Origin: an uncultured Eubacteriales bacterium
GTDB lineage: Bacteria > Bacillota > Clostridia > Oscillospirales > CAG-272
Direction: 5' to 3'
Assembly: GCA_934401725.1 (NCBI GenBank)
Contig: CAKRSS010000035.1
Location: 1-21,339 of the forward strand
Length of the DNA: 21,339 nucleotides
The position numbers and the translations under genes are program-made. Positions 14,921 through 21,339 of this stretch are shown here, piece after piece. The notes beneath the pieces are model-generated. The model did not search any database. It worked only from the letters and a program-made list of their open reading frames with translations, and had not been told where the DNA came from. How positions within the stretch are numbered: position 1 is the first letter of the stretch; each line of letters starts with the position of its first letter.

Positions 14921-15664
14921 ATGCACATTACCATAACCGGCAGGACAGGCAGCGGAAAGACCACTATCAGCAAGCTCATTCGAGACAAGCTCGGCTACGA
15001 GCGCTACAGCACGGGTGAATATCAGCGCGAAATCGCACTGAAGATGGGCGTAAACATGGTCGAGATGAACGAGATCATGAACGACAATCTGTCCTATGAC
15101 CACATGATTGACAGCACCGTCGAGCGCGTCTCCCGCGAGCGCGCGGACGACAATATTATCTTCGACTCACGTATGGCGTGGCATTTTGCCGTCAAATCCT
15201 TTAAGATATTCGTGTCCATCGACCCCGTCGTGGCCGGCAAGCGCGTGTTTGACGACCCGCGCTCCGAGGAGCCGTACACCAGCGTCGAGGAGGCGACGCG
15301 ACAGCTGGTCGTCCGTTCTGACGCCGAGAATCTCCGCTTCCGCACCATCTACGGTGTCGACAACTACGACTATGCCAACTACGACCTCATTCTCGACACC
15401 ACCTACGCCGCAATTGACGACTACATCCCGATAATAAAGGAGGCTCTCGACGCCTACACCGCCGACCCCACCGCCTACCGTCGCCGCATATACATCTCGC
15501 CCCGCGCGCTGACCATCCTCGGTGACGCGACAGGCTTCGACGACGAGCCCATCCGGCTGATTCCCTATAAAAACCGCCACTTTGTCGTGACGGGCAAGGC
15601 CGCCGCGCGCCGCGCGCTCGAGGCGGGCGAAAAATACGTCATCGCCGACATTCCCGAGCTCTGA
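14921..15664 (+). CDS. cytidylate-kinase-like P-loop kinase with C-terminal extension
   Basis: A 247-residue P-loop NTPase. Walker A is GRTGSGKTT (7-15). The central part resembles (d)CMP kinases: a conserved TGEYQREIA (31-39) at the nucleoside-binding position, RSDAENLRFRTIYGVD (132-147) as the lid-like arginine region, and YDLILDTT (154-161). The likely role is phosphorylation of a nucleoside monophosphate, CMP by analogy, but specificity is inferred. Residues about 185-247 form an extension beyond the kinase core, with no motif I recognise. The start at 14921 is chosen for AGGAGG 4 nt upstream and the promoter at 14823; the longer frame crosses the promoter. Monocistronic, ended by the hairpin at 15881. 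Confidence 0.8.
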   Translation: MHITITGRTGSGKTTISKLIRDKLGYERYSTGEYQREIALKMGVNMVEMNEIMNDNLSYDHMIDSTVERVSRERADDNIIFDSRMAWHFAVKSFKIFVSIDPVVAGKRVFDDPRSEEPYTSVEEATRQLVVRSDAENLRFRTIYGVDNYDYANYDLILDTTYAAIDDYIPIIKEALDAYTADPTAYRRRIYISPRALTILGDATGFDDEPIRLIPYKNRHFVVTGKAAARRALEAGEKYVIADIPEL

Positions 15665-15692
15665 GCCAGCGTCGGTTAAGGCTTCACCGCGT

Positions 15693-15947
15693 AATTCCGA
15701 TGGTGCAATTGCGCAGTCAGATTTTTCGTCAGATGAAACAAAAATCCGCAGGCTGTAGCAGCGCTACAGACAAGGATTTTTGTGAAATATGACGGAAAAG
15801 ATGCAAGCAAGTGTGCCACTCGGACATTGCGCGGTGATGCCTTAAGAAAATCCATCATAAACCGCATAAAAGCAAAAAATCCCGGCGAGCGTTTCCGCTC
15901 GCCGGGTTTTTGGGTTTCAGCGCACAATTCCGATGGTGCAATTGCGC
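15693..15947. repeat. intergenic repeat bounded by 22-bp direct repeats
   Basis: Identical 22-bp sequences at 15693-15714 and 15926-15947 (AATTCCGATGGTGCAATTGC plus GC) flank a long imperfect fold-back (15727-15794). Its arms share CGTCA/TGACG, ACAAAAATCC/GGATTTTTGT and CTGTAGC/GCTACAG. The terminator at 15881-15911 is also inside. A minus-strand 83-codon frame covers nearly all of this element and is best read as spurious. The whole gap 15665-15972 holds no supported gene. Confidence 0.7.
15874..15911. terminator. bidirectional terminator between kinase and acyl-CoA ligase
   Basis: A perfect 11-bp GC-rich stem (15881-15891 with 15896-15906) and a TTTC loop have five T residues on the plus-strand exit and an A-tract on the entry side. 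It can therefore end both the plus-strand kinase transcript and the minus-strand ligase transcript. Confidence 0.92.
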
Positions 15948-15972
15948 GGCTATGCTTATGTACCTCGACCCC

Positions 15973-17613
15973 TCACGACCTATTCTGCGAGTTCACCAGC
16001 TCGTCCGCGCCGTACATTTTGCGCAGGCGGGGCTTTTCGATTTTGCCGGTCGGGTTGCGCGGGACGTCGGCAAAAATTATGCGGCGCGGGCGCTTGTAGC
16101 GCGGCAGTGCACGGCAGAAATCGTTTATATCATCGACGGTGCAGGCGTGCCCCGCCTTCAGCTGTATCACGGCGGCCGCTATCTCGCCGAGCCGCGCGTC
16201 CGGCAGACCGATGACGGCGACGTCCAGCACGTCCGGGTGCGCGCTGAGGAAATTCTCTATCTGCACGGGGTACAGGTTCTCGCCTCCCGTGATTATGACG
16301 TCCTTTTTGCGGTCAACGAGCCAGATGAAGCCGTCCCCGTCGCGCATGGCCATGTCGCCGGTGCGGAGCCAGCCGTCGTCCGAGAGCACGGCGGCGGTGG
16401 CGGAGGGGTCGTTGTAGTAGCAGACCATGACGCCGTCTCCGCGCAGGCACAGCTCGCCGACCTCGCCGTCGGGCACCTCGCGCCCGTCGTCGCCGACGAT
16501 ACGCGTCTCCCAGCCGTAGCCCGGCACGCCGATAGCGCCGACCTTGTGCACGTTCTCGACGCCGAGATGCACCGCGCCGGGGCCTGTCGACTCGCTGAGG
16601 CCGTAGTTTGTGTCGTATTTGTGGTTCGGGAAGTAGCCAAGCCAGCGGTGCACCAGACTCTGCGGCACCGGCTGCGCGCCTATGTGCATCAGACGCCAGC
16701 ACGAGAGGTCGTAATCGGCGAGGTTAAGTTCGCCCGAGTCGAGTGCGGCGAGAATGTCCTGCGCCCACGGCACAAGCAGCCAGACGATGGAGCACCGCTC
16801 GCGCGAGACGGCGTCAAGTATGAACGCCGGGCGCGTGCCCTTGAGAAGCACCGCGCGTCCGCCCACGAGCAGCGAGCCGAACCAGTGCATTTTCGCACCA
16901 GTGTGGTAGAGCGGCGGAATGCAGAGAAAAACGTCGTCATGCGTCTGCGAATGGTGCGCCTGCTCGACGCGGCAGGCGTGCATAAGCGCGCGGTGCTTGT
17001 GCAGAATGGCCTTGGGAAAGCCCGTTGTGCCGGACGAAAAGTAAATCGCGGCGTCGTCATCCTCGCAGAGGCCGCGGGACTCAAAGCTCGAGGAGCAGTC
17101 GGCGGTCATGGAGGCGTAGTCGTCGGCGAACGTCGGGACGACGCCGGGACCGGCGTAAATCAGCAGGCGGTTGCGGCTGACCTCGTCGGCTATCTCCTCG
17201 ACGCGGCCGATAAACTCGGGTCCGAAAACCAGCGCGTCGGACTCAGAAAGGTCGAGGCAGTAGCGTATCTCGTCGGAGGAATAGCGGAAGTTGAGCGGAA
17301 CGGCCATGGCTCCTGTCTTGAGAATGCCGAAATAAACCGGCAGCCACTCGAGGCAGTTCATCATAAGTATCGCCACCTTGTCGCCGCGGCCTATTCCGCG
17401 GCCGGTCAGGGCGTTGGCGAAGCGGTTGGCCTTCTCGTTGAAGACGTTCCACGTTATTTCTCGGCGATAGGTTGCGTTCGCGGTGGGCTGAACCAGCTCG
17501 TAGTCGCGCCAGGTCAGGCGGCGCGTCTCGGGCAGCTCGGGGTTGAGCTCGACCAGCGCCACCTCGTCGCCGTACAGATTTTTATTTTGTTCAAGAAGGT
17601 CAACTATTGTCAT
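15973..17613 (-). CDS. AMP-dependent acyl-CoA ligase
   Basis: An ANL-superfamily enzyme that activates a carboxylic acid with ATP to an acyl-adenylate and then forms the CoA thioester. The 546-residue protein has the core motifs SSGTTGFPK (193-201), YGLSES (337-342), RTGD (417-420), DRKKDVIITGGENLYP (434-449) and PTGKIEK (521-527, catalytic Lys524). The N-terminal region has a YGDEVALVE start and a TWRDYEL segment before the adenylation domain, as in clostridial acyl-CoA ligases related to crotonobetaine/carnitine and medium-chain ligases. The acid substrate cannot be told from sequence. The start has GAGG upstream and a near-consensus promoter; the leader carries three TTCAGG-type repeats that could be an operator. 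Single gene, ended by the bidirectional terminator. Confidence 0.9.
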   Translation of the reverse strand: MTIVDLLEQNKNLYGDEVALVELNPELPETRRLTWRDYELVQPTANATYRREITWNVFNEKANRFANALTGRGIGRGDKVAILMMNCLEWLPVYFGILKTGAMAVPLNFRYSSDEIRYCLDLSESDALVFGPEFIGRVEEIADEVSRNRLLIYAGPGVVPTFADDYASMTADCSSSFESRGLCEDDDAAIYFSSGTTGFPKAILHKHRALMHACRVEQAHHSQTHDDVFLCIPPLYHTGAKMHWFGSLLVGGRAVLLKGTRPAFILDAVSRERCSIVWLLVPWAQDILAALDSGELNLADYDLSCWRLMHIGAQPVPQSLVHRWLGYFPNHKYDTNYGLSESTGPGAVHLGVENVHKVGAIGVPGYGWETRIVGDDGREVPDGEVGELCLRGDGVMVCYYNDPSATAAVLSDDGWLRTGDMAMRDGDGFIWLVDRKKDVIITGGENLYPVQIENFLSAHPDVLDVAVIGLPDARLGEIAAAVIQLKAGHACTVDDINDFCRALPRYKRPRRIIFADVPRNPTGKIEKPRLRKMYGADELVNSQNRS

Positions 17614-17630
17614 GGTTACCTCGGTTAAAT

Positions 17631-17666
17631 TTATTCAGGCTATAATTCAGGTTGCATTTATTCAGG
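17631..17666 (-). promoter_or_regulatory. triple CCTGAATAA-type repeat in the ligase leader
   Basis: On the minus strand CCTGAATAA (17658-17666), CCTGAATTA (17643-17651) and CCTGAATAA (17631-17639) lie between the -10 box and the ligase start, spaced 15 and 12 bp. They are placed where a repressor could block transcription. I do not recognise them as a known operator. Confidence 0.4.
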
Positions 17667-17670
17667 TTCT

Positions 17671-17699
17671 ACTATACCACATCGCCGGTGCGTTGTCAA
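17671..17699 (-). promoter_or_regulatory. sigma-A promoter of the acyl-CoA ligase gene
   Basis: On the minus strand TTGACA (17694-17699) and TATAGT (17671-17676) with a 17-bp spacer. The leader is about 50 nt. Confidence 0.85.
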
Positions 17700-17798
17700 G
17701 TAGGGCGGGGGTATTGATGCCTCTCGCACGTCCGCCGTATATCCCCGCGTCGCGGCGAATATATTGTACAGTAAAATAAAACGGAGTGGATAAGCCAA

Positions 17799-20510
17799 AT
17801 GAACACAACACAAACGCACAATAAATCCCCCGAGCCCGGCACGTCCCCCGGCAAGGGCTTTTTCCTCTCGCCGTCGGGACTGACGCCGGAGGAGGTCGCC
17901 GCGTCGCGGCGCGAGCACGGCACAAACGTCATGACAGAGCACCGCGGCCCCGGCTTTCTCCGCCGACTGCTCGGCAACCTCGGCGACCCCGTCATACGAA
18001 TACTCATCGGCGCGCTCATCATCAACATTCTGTTCACGCTGCGCGGCGGCGACTGGATGGAGTGCGTCGGCATCGGCGTGTCGGTCGTGCTGGCGACGCT
18101 CATCTCGACGCTGTCCGAGCAGGGCAGCGAAAACGCCTTCCGCCGCCTGAGCCGTCAGGCGGGACAGGAAAAGTGCCGCGTGCGGCGGTCGCGCGGCGTC
18201 GTCACGCTGCCGGTCGGCGAGGTGGTGACGGGCGACATAGTGCTGCTCGCCCCCGGCGACCGCATTCCCGCCGACGGATTCATGATAAGCGGCCACGTCG
18301 GCGTTGACCAGTCGGCGCTGACGGGCGAGTCATGCGAGGTGCAGAAGTCACCGGCCGCCCGAGCCGCGGGCGCGGCGCGCAGCATCGCCGAGAGGCTGAA
18401 TCCGGCATCGTCCGAGGCGGTATTCCGCGGGTGTGCCGTCATGACGGGCGAGGGCGAGGCCGTGATAGCCCGCGTCGGCGACGCGACGACGCTCGGCGAA
18501 ATCTCACGCGAGGTGCAGGCCGAGACGCGGGACAGCCCGCTCAAAATCCGGCTTGCGAAGCTGGCAAAGCAGATAAGCGTCCTCGGCTATATAATGGCGG
18601 CGCTGATTATGGCGATAAGCCTCGCGAATACGCTGCTGCTTGACAGCGGCTGGCGCACCGACGTCATTCTCTCCAAGCTCGAGGACTGGCGCTTCATGGC
18701 CGGTACGCTGCTTCACGCGCTGACGCTGGGGCTGACCGTCATAGTCGTGGCCGTGCCGGAGGGTTTGCCCATGATGATAGCCGTCGTGCTGTCGGCCAAC
18801 ATACGCCGCATGGTGCGCGACCAGGTGCTGGTGCGGCGTCCGGTCGGCATCGAGGCGGCGGGCAGCATGAACATTCTTTTCACCGACAAGACCGGCACGC
18901 TGACCGAGGGCAGGCTGGCCGTCGGCGACATTTACGACGGCTCGGGACAGAGCTACCAAAGCACCGACGCACTGCGCCGTCGCGGCGGCGCGCTGTACGA
19001 TGGCTTCTGCCGCGGCTGTCTTTACAACAACTCCGCCATCGTCGGCGCGGACGGCATCAGCGGCGGCAACTCGACCGACCGCGCGCTGCTCGCGTCGCTC
19101 CCGGCGGGCTGGTCGGGGCACGTGCGTGTGGTCAGACGTCAGCCGTTTGACAGTGCGCGCAAATATTCGTCCGCGGCGCTGTCGGACGGGCGGGTGCTGC
19201 TCAAGGGCGCGCCCGAGCTGCTGCTGCCCTACGTCCGCACGTTTATGACACCGGACGGCGTCGAGAGGCCGCTCGACAGCGCGGCGGTGTCCGCCATGCT
19301 GACCTCGCTCAACCGCACCGGCGCGCGCACGCTCATGCTCGCCGAGGGGCGGCATGGGCTGACGCTCGACAAAATCGGCAGTCTGACGCTCATATGCATC
19401 GTCACGCTGGAGGATCATCTGCGTCGCGAAGCGCCGGGAGCGGTCGCGCGGCTGCGCGGGGCGGGCATACACGTCGTCATGATAACGGGCGACAGCCGCG
19501 ACACAGCCGAGGCCATCGCCACACGCTGCGGCATACTCGGGCGCGGGGTCGACCTGTGCATCGTCGGCGAGGAGCTGGCGCGCATGTCCGACCACAAGCT
19601 GCGCGAGCTGCTGCCGCGCATAGGCGTCATCGCGCGTGCGCTGCCCGCCGACAAAAGCCGCCTCGTGCGCATTTCGCAGGAGGCGGGGCTCGTCACCGGC
19701 ATGACGGGCGACGGCATCAACGACGCGCCCGCGCTGAAGCGCGCCGACATCGGCTTTGCGATGGGCGCTGGGACGCAGGTCGCCAAGGACGCCGGGGACA
19801 TTATCATACTCGACAACAATTTAGCGTCGGTCTGCCGCGCGGTGCTGTACGGACGCAACATTTTCAAGAGCATCCGTAAGTTCATCACGCTCCAGCTGAC
19901 CATGAACTTCTGCGCGGTCGGGGTGTCGATGATAGGGCCTTTTATCGGCATCGACGCGCCGGTGACTGTCGTTCAGATGCTGTGGATCAATATAATCATG
20001 GACACTCTCGGCGGGCTTGCGTTTGCGGGTGAGCCGCCGCTCGAGTCGTGCATGCGCGAGCGCCCCAAGCGACGTGACGAGCCCATCCTCAACCGCTACA
20101 TGGTGAACGAGATAGTCCTTCTCGGCGGGTTTACGGTCGGGTTATGTCTGTTATTTCTCAAGCTGCCGGGGCTTGTCGGGCAGTTCCGACCCGCGCAGGA
20201 CAACATATATCTTCTGACGGCGTTTTTCGCGCTGTTCATCTTCGCGTCGGTCTTCAACTGCTTCAACGCGCGCACGGACCGGCTGAGTCTGCTCGCCGGG
20301 ATTTCGGGCAACCCGGCCTTCATCGGGATAATGACGGCCGTGCTTGCGGTGCAACTGATATTTGTCTACCTTGGCGGCAGCGTACTGCGCACGGCACCGC
20401 TGACCGCCCGCGAGCTCGGTGTGACGATGCTGCTGTCGCTGGCGGTCTTCCCGGCGGATTTTATACGGAAGCTGATATGGAGGTTTTTCCGGGGAAAACG
20501 CGGGTACTGA
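17799..20510 (+). CDS. P-type Ca2+-transporting ATPase (P2-type)
   Basis: An ATP-driven cation pump of the cytoplasmic membrane, most likely exporting Ca2+. The 903-residue protein is full length. It shows TGES (175-178, actuator domain), VPEGLP (319-324, M4 ion site with E321), DKTGTLT (363-369, phosphorylated D363), KGAPE (469-473, nucleotide domain), MITGDSRDTA (561-570), TGDGINDAPAL (636-646) and LWINIIMDTLGG (728-739) in M6 with N731 and D735. The N-xx-MD pattern in M6 resembles plasma-membrane-type (PMCA-like, P2B) pumps more than SERCA-type. Ten hydrophobic segments can be placed. The start has a modest GGAG about 12 nt upstream. No clear promoter was seen. Ion specificity is inferred from M4 and M6; Mn2+ is possible. 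Confidence 0.93.
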   Translation: MNTTQTHNKSPEPGTSPGKGFFLSPSGLTPEEVAASRREHGTNVMTEHRGPGFLRRLLGNLGDPVIRILIGALIINILFTLRGGDWMECVGIGVSVVLATLISTLSEQGSENAFRRLSRQAGQEKCRVRRSRGVVTLPVGEVVTGDIVLLAPGDRIPADGFMISGHVGVDQSALTGESCEVQKSPAARAAGAARSIAERLNPASSEAVFRGCAVMTGEGEAVIARVGDATTLGEISREVQAETRDSPLKIRLAKLAKQISVLGYIMAALIMAISLANTLLLDSGWRTDVILSKLEDWRFMAGTLLHALTLGLTVIVVAVPEGLPMMIAVVLSANIRRMVRDQVLVRRPVGIEAAGSMNILFTDKTGTLTEGRLAVGDIYDGSGQSYQSTDALRRRGGALYDGFCRGCLYNNSAIVGADGISGGNSTDRALLASLPAGWSGHVRVVRRQPFDSARKYSSAALSDGRVLLKGAPELLLPYVRTFMTPDGVERPLDSAAVSAMLTSLNRTGARTLMLAEGRHGLTLDKIGSLTLICIVTLEDHLRREAPGAVARLRGAGIHVVMITGDSRDTAEAIATRCGILGRGVDLCIVGEELARMSDHKLRELLPRIGVIARALPADKSRLVRISQEAGLVTGMTGDGINDAPALKRADIGFAMGAGTQVAKDAGDIIILDNNLASVCRAVLYGRNIFKSIRKFITLQLTMNFCAVGVSMIGPFIGIDAPVTVVQMLWINIIMDTLGGLAFAGEPPLESCMRERPKRRDEPILNRYMVNEIVLLGGFTVGLCLLFLKLPGLVGQFRPAQDNIYLLTAFFALFIFASVFNCFNARTDRLSLLAGISGNPAFIGIMTAVLAVQLIFVYLGGSVLRTAPLTARELGVTMLLSLAVFPADFIRKLIWRFFRGKRGY

Positions 20511-20515
20511 GAAGG

Positions 20516-20790
20516 TGGGCGTATTGCATATGCCCGTATGCGGGGTACGGTGAAGGCGTATTGGCATATGCCTGTATGCTTTTAAGAATAGTTCTTTGCC
20601 CCCGAGGGTGCTCGCCGAACGTCGGCGGGACGAGTTTTAACTGTTCTTTTCTGCCGCGAGCAGAAAAGAACCAAAAGAGTCGCCCCAGAGAGGGCTAACC
20701 TACGGTTCGCCCCCTCTGGACTCCCCCACTCCCGTGGAGATGCGTGAGGGTGGCGGGCTCACCCTTGCCAAAGTCTGCATCCGGCGGAAA
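20516..20790 (+). repeat. hairpin-array dispersed repeat, copy B
   Basis: Two GCATATGCC-GTATGC modules (about 20523-20580) are followed by a GTTCTTTG to CTCGCCG block and a perfect 12-bp hairpin (arms 20643-20654 and 20660-20671). A CCAAAAG box, ACCTACGGTTCGCC and CCCACTCCCGTGG come next, then GTGAGGGTGG. The order matches copy A (1-250) in the opposite orientation. The 12-bp hairpin is the only terminator-like structure after the ATPase gene and lacks a U-tract. Confidence 0.75.
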
Positions 20791-21009
20791 GACGCCTTTC
20801 GGGAAGCTCACTGCGTCCGCGTTCATACTCGCCGGAAAGCTCACCGGTATGATGGGGCTGGCAGGCTAACCATTGGACGCCCCGCCCCGGCGGCCCCCCG
20901 TGCGTCCCGGTGGGAGCGTCTGCGGTACAAATGGCTGTTGGAATGAGGTTTTCAAAAATCGCTTCACCGCTCAAATGAAGTTTGATAGAGCCGATAGCTC
21001 ACGCTGCAC
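20791..21009. other. intergenic, no gene recognised
   Basis: GC-rich DNA between copy B and the tandem array. Only short frames without protein character are present, and I see no RNA gene or promoter. Confidence 0.5.
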
Positions 21010-21014
21010 CACCC

Positions 21015-21290
21015 GCGCCGTCATATTGCGGCTCCGCCGCTCATGAAGGCTAATTAGGCGGAAGGGTGGGCGGAAGTGTCCCCCTATGCGCGCCGTCATA
21101 TTGCGGCTTCGTCGCTCATGAGGGCTAATTAGGCGGAGGGGTGGGCGGAAGTGTCCCCCTATGCGCGCCGTCATATTGCGGCTCCGCCGCTCATGAAGGC
21201 TATTTAGGCGGAAGGGTGGCGGACGTGCGCCCACTATGCGCGCCATCATATTGCGGCTTCGTCGCTCATGAGGGCTAATTAGGCGAGATA
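21015..21290. repeat. 75-bp tandem repeat, four units alternating A-B-A-B
   Basis: The anchor TCATATTGCGGCT recurs at 21021, 21096, 21171 and 21246, an exact period of 75 bp. Units 1 and 3 carry GCTCCGCCGCTCATGAAGG; units 2 and 4 carry GCTTCGTCGCTCATGAGGG. The basic period is thus 75 bp and the higher-order period 150 bp. A 92-codon minus-strand frame reads through as 25-residue repeats (HERRSRNMTAR) but has no ribosome binding site or family match that I can see. Confidence 0.9.
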
Positions 21291-21339
21291 ATGGGGCATG
21301 GCGGGCGGAACATAGGGCTTGCAGGCGAAAAAATGAGGC

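Noticed and set aside
15676..15927. 83-codon minus-strand frame
   Set aside because: It covers a fold-back repeat and a terminator and starts inside the terminator region, so it is very probably not translated.
15910..17628. 572-codon plus-strand open frame
   Set aside because: It is antisense to the acyl-CoA ligase, which has all family motifs, a promoter and a terminator. The frame is stop-free because of high-GC third positions.
20971..21249. 92-codon minus-strand frame with 25-residue repeats
   Set aside because: 75 is divisible by three, so any open frame repeats in protein form. No ribosome binding site or signal is evident. The synonymous unit differences are noted as a finding but are too few to support a gene.
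21015..21290. CRISPR array
   Set aside because: The units are contiguous 75-bp copies without unique spacers and no cas genes are nearby.

Overview
The window looks like chromosomal DNA from a GC-rich gut-type member of the class Clostridia (Oscillospirales/Ruminococcaceae-like). This is an inference from four things: sigma-A type promoters and strong AGGAGG ribosome binding sites, family-level protein character (clostridial NifS/NifU pair, TrmK-Nif3 pair, DUF1858, ROK kinase with a CXCGXXGC zinc site, YwaF-like protein), a GC- and CGCC-rich coding style, and abundant dispersed hairpin repeats between genes. No phage, transposase, CRISPR array, rRNA or tRNA was seen.

Layout. 1-305: an inverted hairpin-array repeat. 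354-2107: promoter, nifS-nifU and a terminator (iron-sulfur cluster assembly). 2112-2338: a fold-back repeat that also carries the terminator of the next operon. 2354-4908 (minus): lgt, a CPBP intramembrane protease and a ROK sugar kinase, tightly packed. 4909-6128: a 1.2-kb gene-free block of nested repeats. 6129-9242 (minus): two separately transcribed secreted proteins, a GLUG-like beta-helix protein and a beta-sandwich protein. Both end in a Thr/Pro-rich stalk and an almost identical C-terminal GKSGCGS-transmembrane-basic tail. 9371-10831 (minus): a YwaF-like membrane protein, a Nudix-like remnant and a lower-GC GNAT acetyltransferase. 10896-14690 (minus): a five-gene overlapping operon (DUF1858, trmK, Nif3-like, metallophosphatase, rlmD-like) behind a perfect consensus promoter. 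14921-15664 (plus): a cytidylate-kinase-like P-loop kinase, divergent from that operon. 15693-15947: a repeat plus a bidirectional terminator. 15973-17613 (minus): an acyl-CoA ligase. 17799-20510 (plus): a P-type Ca2+-ATPase. 20516-21290: a second hairpin-array copy and a four-unit 75-bp tandem repeat.

Most genes are housekeeping: Fe-S assembly, lipoprotein maturation, sugar phosphorylation, tRNA and rRNA methylation, nucleotide metabolism, ion export. The most interesting candidate system is the pair of surface proteins with a cysteine-containing C-terminal sorting-signal-like tail, close to a CPBP-family intramembrane protease co-transcribed with lgt. CPBP-family enzymes (myxosortases) are the proposed processing enzymes for the Cys-containing MYXO-CTERM tails in other bacteria. 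The functional link here is inference only. The second area of interest is the repeat landscape: ordered hairpin arrays repeated in opposite orientations, and an A-B-A-B tandem array.
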